Positions 7,164 through 13,918 of a stretch of 13,918 nt of DNA are shown piece after piece. The translations under genes were made by a program, and so were the position numbers. The DNA lies in contig JANYCM010000110.1 in assembly GCA_025360285.1 (NCBI GenBank), forward strand, positions 1-13,918, read 5' to 3'. The stretch's first letter is position 1. Each line of letters begins with the position of its first letter. The stretch is from Sphingomonadales bacterium (GTDB lineage: Bacteria; Pseudomonadota; Alphaproteobacteria; Sphingomonadales; Sphingomonadaceae). The notes under the pieces are model-generated. The model did no database searches. It had not been told where the DNA came from and saw nothing but the letters and a program-made list of their open reading frames with translations.

Positions 7164-7412
7164 ATGGGTCAGCTTCTCATCCGCAACGTCGATGATAGCC
7201 TCATCGACACATTGAAACGCCGCGCCGCCAGCGCCGGCCGATCCATGGAAGCCGAAGCCCGCGACGCGCTGGCCCGGGGCACGCAATTGAGCGGGGAGGA
7301 AAAGGTCGCCATTGTACATGCCATCCAGGCCGAAGTCGAAAGCCTGAAAGTGCCGGGTGTTGAACAGACACCGGCATGGATTTTGATCCGCGAAGGTCGC
7401 GACGAGCGTTGA
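7164..7412 (+). CDS. FitA/VapB-type ribbon-helix-helix antitoxin
   Basis: An 82-residue protein that should neutralise the downstream PIN toxin and, with it, repress the operon. The N-terminal part, about residues 1-40, reads as a ribbon-helix-helix DNA-binding domain: a beta strand (GQLLIRNV), a helix (DDSLIDTLKRRAASAG) and a second helix after RSMEAEARDAL. The C-terminus, PAWILIREGRDER, matches the Leu-Ile-Arg-Glu-x-Arg-Asp ending of FitA-like antitoxins that inserts into the toxin's active site. The ATG at 7164 is chosen because the inverted repeat and probable promoter lie immediately before it. Its TGA shares one base with an ATG at 7412 (TGATG), indicating coupling to the following reading frame. 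Family recognition is by motif. Confidence 0.9.
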   Translation: MGQLLIRNVDDSLIDTLKRRAASAGRSMEAEARDALARGTQLSGEEKVAIVHAIQAEVESLKVPGVEQTPAWILIREGRDER

Positions 7413-7441
7413 TGGCCAACCTTCAGGCTATGCCGCTTTGA
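7412..7441 (+). other. Nine-codon mini-ORF bridging antitoxin and toxin
   Basis: It starts at the ATG overlapping the antitoxin stop and encodes MANLQAMPL before a TGA that overlaps the toxin's TTG (TTGA). It could relay ribosomes from antitoxin to toxin by re-initiation. Alternatively it is the original toxin N-terminus cut off by loss of one T in the run at 7437-7439. Confidence 0.4.
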
Positions 7442-7854
7442 TTGTCGATGCGAGCGTTGCCTTGAAATGGGTGATCAGGGAAGACGATAGCGATATCGCC
7501 GCGGCGCTGCTTCGCGGCACCGCGCTGATCGCCCCCGACCTGATCTTCAGCGAAATCGCCAACGGTCTGTGGAAAAAGTGGCGCCGTGGTGAACTCGCCG
7601 CAGTGCCAAAACTGGTCGGCCAACTGCCCTTACTTCTGCACGTCGAGCCAACGGCACAGCTTACAGTCCGTGCCGTCGAAATCGCCATCGCCTTGTCTCA
7701 CCCGGCCTATGACTGCATGTACCTCGCCTTGGCCGAAGCCCTGGATGACCGTGTGCTGACCGCTGACCGGCGCTTTCTTGCCGTCTGTACCGGTACCGCC
7801 TTTGAAGATCGGCTGCTTGCCTTCCCTGATACCGGCCACGCAATCGCTCAATGA
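7438..7854 (+). CDS. PIN-domain ribonuclease toxin (VapC/FitB type)
   Basis: A probable magnesium-dependent RNase that cleaves RNA and arrests growth when not bound by the antitoxin. From TTG at 7438 it is 138 residues, normal for VapC. The acidic active-site set of PIN domains is complete: Asp4 (MIVDAS), Glu39 (FSEIAN), Asp92 (PAYDCMY) and Asp110 (TADRRF), so the catalytic core looks intact. The start is unusual: TTG is the only usable start in frame, since a stop lies at 7384-7386, and no clear Shine-Dalgarno precedes it. Adding one T to the run at 7437-7439 would join the frame to the ATG at 7412 or 7430 and give MPLLIVDAS, a normal PIN start. The 3' end overlaps the convergent SDR gene by 7 nt. 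Confidence 0.87.
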   Translation: MIVDASVALKWVIREDDSDIAAALLRGTALIAPDLIFSEIANGLWKKWRRGELAAVPKLVGQLPLLLHVEPTAQLTVRAVEIAIALSHPAYDCMYLALAEALDDRVLTADRRFLAVCTGTAFEDRLLAFPDTGHAIAQ

Positions 7855-8603
7855 AAGACCGAGCCACCATCGGCGGCAATGATCTGGCCGGTGACGAATC
7901 CCGAATCGGGACTGGCCAGAAAATAGATGACATTGGCGATATCGGTCGCCACGGCTTCGCGCTTGAGGGCGCGGGTGACAAGCGCCGCCGCGCCGAAGGC
8001 CGATCTGAGATGGTCGGCAGCTTCAACGCTCTCCGTCATCGTGAAACCCGGCGACACGGCATTGACCAGCACATTGTCGGCGCCGAATTCGGTGGCCAGT
8101 GACCTGGTCATCGAAATGATCGCGCCCTTGCTGGCGACATAATGCAACATGCCGGGCGATCCCTTGAACGCCGTGCCCGACGCCAGATTGATGATCCGCC
8201 CGGATTTCTGCGCCCGCATAATCGCCGATACCGCCCGGCACATGCGGAACACCCCGATGACATTGACATCATAGAGGCGCAGCCAATCAGCAGCATTGCC
8301 CTGTTCAAACGGGCCGGGCACCATCTCGGTCCAAATGGCGGCGTTGTTGACCAGGATATCGACCGTGCCGAACGCAGCGACAGTTTCGGCCACCACGGCG
8401 GCGACTCTGTCATCCGATCTCACATCAAGCATTGTGGCCGTAACACGAAGCCCCGCCGCGGTCAGCCGGTCCGCCGCCGCTTCATGGCCTTTGATGTCAC
8501 CAATAACGACATGCGCGCCTTCTCGCGCCAGCCGTTCGGCGGTTGCAAAGCCGATGCCGTAAGCACCGCCGGTGACGATCGCGATTTTCCCCGCGAGATT
8601 CAT
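7848..8603 (-). CDS. Classical short-chain dehydrogenase/reductase (SDR)
   Basis: A 251-residue cytoplasmic NAD(P)-dependent oxidoreductase acting on a hydroxyl/keto group. It has the cofactor motif TGGAYGIG (residues 11-18), NNAA (86-89), catalytic Asn114, Ser142, Tyr155 and Lys159 (YVASK), and the PG motif at 185-186. Asp36 at the end of the second beta strand (IGDIKG) predicts NAD(H) rather than NADP(H). The start at ATG 8603, with GAGG just upstream, is preferred over a TTG at 8621. It follows scoB by 7 nt, so it is the last gene of the ligase/SCOT run. A 3-hydroxyacid dehydrogenase role would suit that context, but I do not see the active-site stretch typical of 3-hydroxybutyrate dehydrogenases, so the substrate is left open. 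Confidence 0.94.
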   Translation of the reverse strand: MNLAGKIAIVTGGAYGIGFATAERLAREGAHVVIGDIKGHEAAADRLTAAGLRVTATMLDVRSDDRVAAVVAETVAAFGTVDILVNNAAIWTEMVPGPFEQGNAADWLRLYDVNVIGVFRMCRAVSAIMRAQKSGRIINLASGTAFKGSPGMLHYVASKGAIISMTRSLATEFGADNVLVNAVSPGFTMTESVEAADHLRSAFGAAALVTRALKREAVATDIANVIYFLASPDSGFVTGQIIAADGGSVFH

Positions 8604-8610
8604 GCCCGCC

Positions 8611-9246
8611 TCAAGCCGCAAACCCGCCTTCGGTCTTGGCCCGCAGTTCGTCCAGCGTCACACCCGGCGCCAGTTCCACCAGCCGAAAACCTTCGCCCTT
8701 GGCCGGCCGCGCCAGTACAGCCAGGTCCGAAATCACCATATCCACCACGCCCTTGCCGGTCAGTGGCAGGGTGCATTCGGTCTTGAACTTCGCCTCGCCG
8801 GATTTGCTGTTGTGTTCCATCAGCACGATGATGCGCTTGACGCCGGCGACCAGATCCATGGCGCCGCCCATGCCCTTCACCATCTTGCCGGGGATCATCC
8901 AATTGGCCAGATCGCCGTTCTCGGCAACTTCCATGGCGCCCAGGATGCTCAGGTCGATATGCCCGCCGCGGACCATCGCAAAGCTGTCGGCGCTGTTGAA
9001 ATAGCTTGATCGCCGCAATTCGGTGATCGTCTGCTTGCCGGCGTTGATCAGGTCGGCGTCGATTTCATCCTCATAGGGAAACGGCCCCATGCCCAGCATG
9101 CCGTTTTCGGATTGCAGGGTGATGTCGATACCCGGCGCGATATGGTTGGCGACCAACGTCGGCATGCCGATACCCAGGTTGACGTAAAAGCCATCCTGGA
9201 GTTCGCGTGCCGCGCGGGCGGCCTGTTCGTCACGATTCCACGCCAT
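8611..9246 (-). CDS. scoB: 3-oxoacid CoA-transferase, subunit B (SCOT beta)
   Basis: The beta subunit of a family I CoA-transferase that moves CoA from a donor such as succinyl-CoA to a 3-oxoacid such as acetoacetate. At 211 residues it has normal length. The opening includes DGFYVNLGIGMPTLVANH, and the catalytic Glu47 sits in LQSENGMLG, which forms the glutamyl-CoA intermediate in this family. FAMVRGGHIDLSILGAMEV and GAMDLVAGVKR are further subunit-B signatures. Its ATG overlaps the scoA TGA by one base (TGATG), so the two subunits should be translated in step. Related transferases for other keto acids share these motifs, so the exact acid is not certain. Confidence 0.96.
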   Translation of the reverse strand: MAWNRDEQAARAARELQDGFYVNLGIGMPTLVANHIAPGIDITLQSENGMLGMGPFPYEDEIDADLINAGKQTITELRRSSYFNSADSFAMVRGGHIDLSILGAMEVAENGDLANWMIPGKMVKGMGGAMDLVAGVKRIIVLMEHNSKSGEAKFKTECTLPLTGKGVVDMVISDLAVLARPAKGEGFRLVELAPGVTLDELRAKTEGGFAA

Positions 9247-9956
9247 CAGACTGACTCCCGCACGCGGACGGTCCGCTGCTCGATCCGCTTTTCATAATCC
9301 TGGCCGACGATCAGTCGCTGCACATAAATGCCCGGCGTATGGATGTGATCGGGATCAAGGCTGCCGGCTTCGACCAGTTCCTCGACTTCAGCGATCGTTA
9401 CCTTGCCGGCGGTCGCCATCATCGGGTTGAAGTTGCGCGCGGTCTTTCGGTAAACAAGATTGCCATATGGGTCGGCCTTCCACGCCTTGACCAGCGCCAC
9501 ATCGGCGACCAGCCCGGTTTCCATGATATAGGTTTCACCACCGAAATCCTTGTGCTCCTTGCCTTCCGCCACCAGCGTACCGACGCCGGTTTTCGTATAG
9601 AAACCCGGAATGCCCGCCCCGCCGGCGCGGATGCGTTCGGCGAGCGTGCCCTGCGGATTGAATTCCAGTTCGAGTTCCCTGGCGAGATATTGCCGTTCAA
9701 ATTCCTTGTTCTCGCCGACATAGCTGGCGATCATCTTTGAAATCTGCCTTGTGCCAAGCAGGATGCCAAGGCCAAAGCCATCGACCCCGGCATTGTTCGA
9801 AATTGCCGTGATGTCCTTTGTGCCGGTGTCCTTGAGCGCCGCGATCAGCTTTTCGGGGATGCCGCACAGGCCGAAACCGCCCGACATGATCGTCATGCCG
9901 TCGAACACCACGCCAGCGAGCGCGGTTGCGGCATCGGGGTAAAGCTTGTTCGGCAT
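9246..9956 (-). CDS. scoA: 3-oxoacid CoA-transferase, subunit A (SCOT alpha)
   Basis: The alpha subunit partner of scoB, 236 residues. It has the glycine-rich GGFGLCGIPE (26-35) of the CoA-binding loop, followed by NNAGVDGFGLG, QYLAREL, NPQGTLAERIRAGGAGIPGF and DVALVKAWKADPYGNLVYRKTARNFNP, all typical of SCOT/AtoD-like alpha subunits. AAGAGG lies 7 nt before the ATG at 9956, a good ribosome binding site. The gene is 53 nt downstream of the small four-TM protein gene, so it is probably transcribed with the ligase, though a separate promoter in that gap cannot be excluded. Enzymes of this pair let a cell use acetoacetate or similar ketone bodies as carbon source. Confidence 0.96.
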   Translation of the reverse strand: MPNKLYPDAATALAGVVFDGMTIMSGGFGLCGIPEKLIAALKDTGTKDITAISNNAGVDGFGLGILLGTRQISKMIASYVGENKEFERQYLARELELEFNPQGTLAERIRAGGAGIPGFYTKTGVGTLVAEGKEHKDFGGETYIMETGLVADVALVKAWKADPYGNLVYRKTARNFNPMMATAGKVTIAEVEELVEAGSLDPDHIHTPGIYVQRLIVGQDYEKRIEQRTVRVRESV

Positions 9957-10009
9957 CGCAGGGCCTCTTGTTGCGCCTGCGAACTAGCGCAATGGCGCTG
10001 GCAGTGCCA

Positions 10010-10354
10010 TCATTTGTTACGAAAGGCCCGCGCAATTGCCGCGCCGATCACCCCGGTGATCACCGAAGACAGGGTGCCCAACCCCAACAGCCCCACCGGC
10101 ACATCGCCCAGCCCTACCGACACCCCGATGCCAATGACGGCGCATACGCCGCCAGCAACCGCCCCGCCGCCGAGACTCGCGCCCCAGCCGGCGCCCGCAC
10201 TACGGGCATAAAGCCAGCCTGCCAACGCCGAAAAGCCCATGCCGCCCAGTGCAAAACCCGGATCACGCAGCGCCGGCACCAAATGGCCGAGGACGACCAT
10301 CGCCAGTTGCAACGCGGTGCCGATCAATGTGGCGCGGGACAGACCGGGCGGCAT
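10010..10354 (-). CDS. Small four-helix membrane protein, unknown function
   Basis: I do not recognise a family. The 114-residue product is very hydrophobic and rich in glycine and alanine, with four likely membrane segments (about residues 9-28, 33-50, 57-81 and 86-110), a short cytoplasmic-looking Arg at the start and RAFRNK at the end. Glycine patterns such as GGGAVAGGVCAVIGIG resemble tightly packed small membrane proteins. It begins 2 nt after the acyl-CoA ligase stop, which strongly suggests translational coupling and a shared transcript, and scoA follows 53 nt downstream. Given this placement it may assist uptake or membrane association of the acid handled by the ligase, but that is inference only. 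Confidence 0.8.
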   Translation of the reverse strand: MPPGLSRATLIGTALQLAMVVLGHLVPALRDPGFALGGMGFSALAGWLYARSAGAGWGASLGGGAVAGGVCAVIGIGVSVGLGDVPVGLLGLGTLSSVITGVIGAAIARAFRNK

Positions 10355-10356
10355 CG

Positions 10357-11850
10357 TCAGTCCACCTTGCCCGCAAACCCGTCGCGCAGCTCGCGCTTTA
10401 ATACCTTGCCGATATGACTGCGCGGCAATTCATCGACCAGCACCAGCGCTGCCAGTCTTTGCGTTTTGCCAAGCGCTGCATTGGCACGCTTCCGCAGATC
10501 CTCCGCATCCTGCCCCGGCGCGACCACGAATCCAACCGGCGTTTCCCCCCAGCGATCCGATGCCACCCCCACCACGGCCGCTTCCTTTACCCCTGAAAGC
10601 CCGCAAATCACCGCTTCGATGTCGCTGGGATAGACGTTGAAACCGCCCGAAATGATCATGTCCTTGGCGCGATCCATCAACGTCAGGAAGCCATCCTCGT
10701 CGATCCGGCCGATGTCCCCGGTGCGCAGCCATTTCGACCCATCGGGCGCCGTCCAATAGGCTTTGTCGGTAAGGTCCGGCCGGTTGCGATAGCCGTTCAT
10801 CGTGGCGGGTGACTGGCCGACGATCTCCCCCGGCGTCCCCGGCGGCACATCCTTGCCGTCTTCATCAATGATTCGAACGGCATGGCCTTCATTGGGCCGG
10901 CCGACGGTGTGCAATTTGTCGGGGAAAACATGCGCCGCCAGCATGAAGCCGACGCCGCCCTCGGTCATGCCATAGAATTCGATCAGGCCGCCGGGCATGC
11001 GGCGCAGCACTTCCGCCTTCAATTCGGCGGGAAACGGTGCCGATGTGCAGAATTTCATCACGAACGATAGTTGGTGATCGTCGAACGTCGGTTCCGCCAG
11101 CAACCGGCGATACTGTACCGGCACCAGCATGGTATGGGTGGCGGCATGGCCTTCGGCGAGCCGCAGCCATTCGGCCGCCTGGAATTTGGGCTGCAATATC
11201 ACCGTCCCGCCCCAGGCCAGAGTCGGCACGAAGCTGACCAGGGTAGTGTTCGAATACAGCGGCGTCGACAGCAGCGTGATCGATTCCTCATTATACCCCA
11301 GCGCTTTGCCGCCGGTAATATGGAGCGATCGCATCGCCGCCGACTGGACAATGCCCTTGGGCGTGCCGGTCGTGCCGCTGGAATAGATGATGTTGAACGC
11401 CGATTGCGGATCGAGCGGCGCTAGCGGCGGTAATTCAGCTGTCGGATCAATCCAGGCGTCGAGATTGTCGAGATCGACCAGCATCTGGCCGGTCAGCACC
11501 GGCGCGAAGGCGGCGCGGTTGGCGGCATCGACAAACACCAGCCGGGCGCCGGAATCGGCCACCATCGCGGCGATCTGGTCCGGCGTCGATGACGGCGCCA
11601 GCGGCGCGACGGTGGCGCGCAGCCGCAGGATCGCCGCCCACATCACGGCATAATCGACCGACGATGCCGCAATGATCGCCACCGCATCGCCGGGCGCGGT
11701 GCCCAGCTTGGCCAGCGTTGCCGCCACTGCCTCGGCCCGCGCCGCAAACCCTGCGTAATCAAGGCTTTGGCTGCCGGCAATGACGGCAACATGGTCGGGG
11801 CGCGCCGCCGCATGGGCAGCAATGGCAGCGGGAAAATCAAAGCAGGTCAT
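10357..11850 (-). CDS. Acyl-CoA synthetase / AMP-dependent CoA ligase (ANL superfamily)
   Basis: It activates a carboxylic acid with ATP to an acyl-adenylate and then to the CoA thioester. From ATG 11850 it is 497 residues. The adenylation signatures are present in order: YSSGTTGTPKG (156-166), FYGMTEGG (292-299), RTGD (376-379), the hinge region DRAKDMIISGGFNVYPSDIE, and SHIGKVLKREL with catalytic Lys482. The whole reads like fatty-acid or aromatic-acid CoA ligases; I cannot assign the substrate. An ATG at 11865 is an alternative start five codons upstream, and a hairpin spans both start codons. It heads the run ligase, four-TM protein, scoA, scoB, SDR, so it may supply acyl-CoA to the same catabolic route. 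Confidence 0.95.
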   Translation of the reverse strand: MTCFDFPAAIAAHAAARPDHVAVIAGSQSLDYAGFAARAEAVAATLAKLGTAPGDAVAIIAASSVDYAVMWAAILRLRATVAPLAPSSTPDQIAAMVADSGARLVFVDAANRAAFAPVLTGQMLVDLDNLDAWIDPTAELPPLAPLDPQSAFNIIYSSGTTGTPKGIVQSAAMRSLHITGGKALGYNEESITLLSTPLYSNTTLVSFVPTLAWGGTVILQPKFQAAEWLRLAEGHAATHTMLVPVQYRRLLAEPTFDDHQLSFVMKFCTSAPFPAELKAEVLRRMPGGLIEFYGMTEGGVGFMLAAHVFPDKLHTVGRPNEGHAVRIIDEDGKDVPPGTPGEIVGQSPATMNGYRNRPDLTDKAYWTAPDGSKWLRTGDIGRIDEDGFLTLMDRAKDMIISGGFNVYPSDIEAVICGLSGVKEAAVVGVASDRWGETPVGFVVAPGQDAEDLRKRANAALGKTQRLAALVLVDELPRSHIGKVLKRELRDGFAGKVD

Positions 11851-11852
11851 GC

Positions 11853-11873
11853 CGCCAGCCTGCATGGCTGGCG
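11853..11873 (-). promoter_or_regulatory. Hairpin at the acyl-CoA ligase start
   Basis: CGCCAGCC and GGCTGGCG form an 8-bp perfect stem with loop TGCAT (plus-strand reading), ending 2 nt before the ATG at 11850; the alternative ATG at 11865 is in the loop. It could limit ribosome access, but short GC-rich palindromes are common in such DNA. Confidence 0.3.
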
Positions 11874-11885
11874 CGACCCTGTCCA

Positions 11886-11905
11886 GCCTGATGCTAGAAT
11901 CAGGC
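11886..11905 (-). terminator. Hairpin downstream of the small single-pass protein gene
   Basis: GCCTGAT and ATCAGGC form a 7-bp stem with a 6-base loop, beginning 9 nt past the stop at 11915 on the minus strand. No T-run follows, so termination is only possible. It partly overlaps the 15-bp tandem repeat. Confidence 0.35.
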
Positions 11906-11926
11906 GGCGTCGAATCAGGCGGCGGC
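11897..11926. repeat. 15-bp tandem duplication across a stop codon
   Basis: Two adjacent copies of a 15-base unit starting GAATCAGGCGGCG (11897-11911 and 11912-11926) match at 14 of 15 positions. The second copy contains the minus-strand stop codon of the neighbouring gene, and the first supplies a second in-frame TGA five codons later. Confidence 0.7.
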
Positions 11927-12217
11927 GGTCAATTCGTTGAAAGTCGTCGGTGCCGCCGCATCCGGCGCCAGATCCTTCAGCGCGGCGCGGTGAAAGGCCA
12001 GCTGTGCGGCGAGGCGCGCCTGCTGCGCCGCATCACCGGCCGCCTGCATCACTGCCTGTTCCAATGCCGTGGCGGCCTGCCGGTGAAAGGCGATCTGGCG
12101 GTTTAGACGACCTTCCAGCCATGACGGGGTCAGGCGCACGATCGGATAAGCGATGATGGCGACGGTCGTGACCGAAAAAAACCCCATCAACCCGGTGATG
12201 ATCAGCGACCCAGCCAT
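11915..12217 (-). CDS. Small single-pass membrane protein, unknown function
   Basis: I do not recognise a family. The 100-residue product has one clear membrane segment near the N-terminus (about residues 5-28, LIITGLMGFF then VAIIAYPIV), then a charged helical region rich in Ala, Gln and Arg. Two similar octets, QIAFHRQA (41-48) and QLAFHRAA (72-79), suggest a short internal repeat or coiled coil. A stretch like AAAAGGG (reading AAAAGGGA) lies just before the ATG at 12217, a plausible ribosome binding site. The 117 bases between it and the purH stop show only weak hairpins, so it may have its own promoter there. Its C-terminal codons lie in a 15-bp tandem duplication. Confidence 0.75.
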   Translation of the reverse strand: MAGSLIITGLMGFFSVTTVAIIAYPIVRLTPSWLEGRLNRQIAFHRQAATALEQAVMQAAGDAAQQARLAAQLAFHRAALKDLAPDAAAPTTFNELTAAA

Positions 12218-12334
12218 GACAATCCCTTTTAAATCAACAATCTGACGAACGATTCATAGTACTTGTCGGTGCTATGCCCGACCAGGGCAAACAACTTCAC
12301 GTGTCAGATGGTCGCAGGCGGCGCGTCTTGGGGT

Positions 12335-13918
12335 TTAATGCCGGAAATGCCGCATCCCGGTGAACACCATGGCCAGCCCGCGTTCATCGGCAGCGGCGAT
12401 GACATCGGCGTCGCGGATCGATCCGCCAGGCTGGATAATGGCGGTGGCGCCGGCTTCGGCGGCGGCGATCAAGCCGTCGGCAAAGGGGAAGAAGGCGTCG
12501 GACGCCACGGCGCTGCCGATGGTGCGCGGTTGCGGCCAACCCGCCGCCGCTGCGGCATCCCGGGCCTTTTGAGCGGCGATCCGCGACGAATCGAGCCGGT
12601 TCATCTGCCCCGCGCCAATGCCCGCCGTGCTGCCATCCAGCGCATAGACAATGGCGTTGGATTTGACGTGCTTGGCCACCGTCCAGGCGAACATCAGGTC
12701 ATTCAGTTCTGCCTCCGTCGGGGCGCGTTTTGTCACCACTTGCACCGTGTCGCGCGTCACCAGGCCGTTATCACGCTGCTGGACCAGCACCCCGCCGGCA
12801 ATGATTTTGGTCTGGAGACCAACCCGCGCCGGATCGGGCAGGCCGCCGGTCAGCAGCAGGCGCAGGTTCTTTTTCCTGGCAAAGATCGCCCGTGCCTCGG
12901 CATCGGCATCGGGCGCGACGACCACTTCGGTAAAAATCGCGCTGATCGCCGTCGCCGTAGGCCCGTCGAGCGGCCGATTAACGGCGATGATTCCGCCAAA
13001 GGCCGACACCGGATCACAGGCCAGTGCGGCCATATAGGCCTCGATTACCGTGGCGGCACTGGCCACACCGCACGGATTGGCGTGCTTGACGATCACCACC
13101 GTCGGCGGCCCGTCACGGAATTCGCTGACCAGCTCCAGCGCCGCATCGGCGTCATTGTAGTTATTGTAACTCAATTCCTTGCCCTGCAACTGCACGGCCT
13201 GGCCGATGCCGCGCGCCGCCGGACCATCGGGCAGATACAATGCCGCCAACTGGTGCGGGTTCTCGCCATAGCGCAGCATCGTGGACAGCCGCGTCGCCTT
13301 CACCCGCAGCGGCGGGAACATGTCCTTCTGGTCGGAAGCGGCGAACCAGCCCGCCACCGCCGCATCATAAGCCGCTGTGTGCGCAAAAGCGGCAGCGGCG
13401 AGCCGGCGGCGCAGCGCGAGGTCCGTCGCCCCGGCATGGGCATCCAGCGCTGCGATCAGATCGGCATATTGGCCGGGATCGGTCAGGATGGCGACATCGC
13501 CGTGGTTCTTGGCCGCCGATCGCACCATCGCCGGGCCGCCAATATCGATATTCTCGATGATGTCCTCGCGCGGCGCGCCCTTCGCCACCGTGGCGGCAAA
13601 AGGGTAAAGATTGATGACGGCCAGGTCGATCGGCACGATACCATGGGCCGCCATCGCCGCCAGATGATCGGCGTTATCACGCAGCGCCAGCAGCCCGCCA
13701 TGAACGCGCGGATGTAGCGTTTTGACTCGCCCGTCCATCATTTCCGGGCTGCCGGTCAATTCGGCCACGTCGCGCACATCATGGCCGAACCTGCGCAGTG
13801 CCGCTGCCGTGCCGCCGGTGGAGACCAGCTCAACCCCGTGGCGGACGAGCGCGGCGGCCAGCGCTTCCAGCCCGGTCTTGTCGCTGACCGACAGCAGCGC
13901 GCGGGTAATCTTCACATG
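12335..13918 (-). CDS. purH: Bifunctional AICAR transformylase/IMP cyclohydrolase (start possibly outside window)
   Basis: It catalyses the last two steps of IMP synthesis: formylation of AICAR with 10-formyl-THF, then ring closure to IMP. An N-terminal MGS-like cyclohydrolase domain (about residues 1-190, counted from a GTG at 13915) has RALLSVSDKTGL, LVSTGGTA and MMDGRVKTLHPRVHGG. The C-terminal transformylase domain has MLRYGENPHQ (213-221), SYNNYNDADAA, and the catalytic pair Lys277-His278 in VKHANPCG. It ends PGGSIRDADVIAAADE then MVFTGMRHFRH, the normal family ending. The visible 526 residues are nearly full length. The frame stays open to the window edge, and homologues carry a few more N-terminal residues, so the true start may be just outside; GTG 13915 is the only start visible. 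Confidence 0.97.
   Translation of the reverse strand, partial: HVKITRALLSVSDKTGLEALAAALVRHGVELVSTGGTAAALRRFGHDVRDVAELTGSPEMMDGRVKTLHPRVHGGLLALRDNADHLAAMAAHGIVPIDLAVINLYPFAATVAKGAPREDIIENIDIGGPAMVRSAAKNHGDVAILTDPGQYADLIAALDAHAGATDLALRRRLAAAAFAHTAAYDAAVAGWFAASDQKDMFPPLRVKATRLSTMLRYGENPHQLAALYLPDGPAARGIGQAVQLQGKELSYNNYNDADAALELVSEFRDGPPTVVIVKHANPCGVASAATVIEAYMAALACDPVSAFGGIIAVNRPLDGPTATAISAIFTEVVVAPDADAEARAIFARKKNLRLLLTGGLPDPARVGLQTKIIAGGVLVQQRDNGLVTRDTVQVVTKRAPTEAELNDLMFAWTVAKHVKSNAIVYALDGSTAGIGAGQMNRLDSSRIAAQKARDAAAAAGWPQPRTIGSAVASDAFFPFADGLIAAAEAGATAIIQPGGSIRDADVIAAADERGLAMVFTGMRHFRH

Noticed and set aside
7164..7854. Toxin-antitoxin pair as part of a larger mobile island or defence locus
   Set aside because: No integrase, transposase, attachment repeat or other accessory gene lies beside it; flanks are housekeeping and metabolic genes.
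9957..10009. Short palindromes in the gap before scoA as a terminator
   Set aside because: Only 5-6 bp stems (for example AGCGC and GCGCT) without a T-run; too weak in GC-rich DNA to call.
12263..13717. 484-residue open frame on the plus strand opposite purH
   Set aside because: Fully antisense to an unmistakable purH; its translation is Arg/His/Gly-rich without domain signals, as expected for a shadow frame.

Overview
The window is a GC-rich, densely packed stretch of bacterial chromosome. Gene content and protein style suggest an alphaproteobacterium, most likely a sphingomonad: glnE is followed by a bcp-type peroxiredoxin and a membrane-anchored M23 peptidase, the ErpA has an alphaproteobacterial look, and codons are strongly GC-biased. 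No rRNA, tRNA, CRISPR array, insertion sequence or prophage gene is visible. The lineage is inferred from gene order and protein flavour, not from a marker gene.

Left part, plus strand (1-5108): the 3' part of glnE (the PII-responsive glutamine synthetase adenylyltransferase/deadenylase), overlapping by 4 nt with a one-cysteine Bcp/PrxQ peroxiredoxin. A 241-bp gap without a convincing gene follows, then an anchored coiled-coil M23/LytM cell-wall peptidase, a GC-rich hairpin, and an A-type Fe-S carrier (erpA). erpA converges on a minus-strand DUF1801 gene. A 35-bp structured repeat lies between them.

Middle (5154-7854): dnaB (replicative helicase) with the DUF1801 gene 10 nt downstream, both on the minus strand. 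A 164-bp divergent region separates dnaB from a plus-strand FitAB/VapBC-type toxin-antitoxin pair. This region holds a DnaA-box-like 9-mer, a second copy of the 35-bp repeat and a perfect 8-bp inverted repeat just before the antitoxin start. The toxin appears to use a TTG start preceded by a 9-codon mini-ORF, an arrangement that one extra T would turn into a normal continuous toxin gene.

Right part, minus strand (13918 to 7848): purH (possibly 5'-truncated by the window edge), then a single-pass small protein, then a probable five-gene run: acyl-CoA ligase, four-TM small protein, scoA, scoB, SDR oxidoreductase. The spacings are 2, 53, -1 and 7 nt. Together they could activate a carboxylic acid, exchange CoA on a 3-oxoacid and carry out an NAD-linked hydroxyl/keto step; the substrate cannot be read from sequence. 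The SDR and the toxin end tail to tail with a 7-nt overlap.

No wholly new multi-gene system is evident. The most distinctive items are the TA control region with its odd toxin start, the structured repeat pair with a compensatory base change, and the ligase/SCOT/SDR run with an embedded orphan membrane protein.
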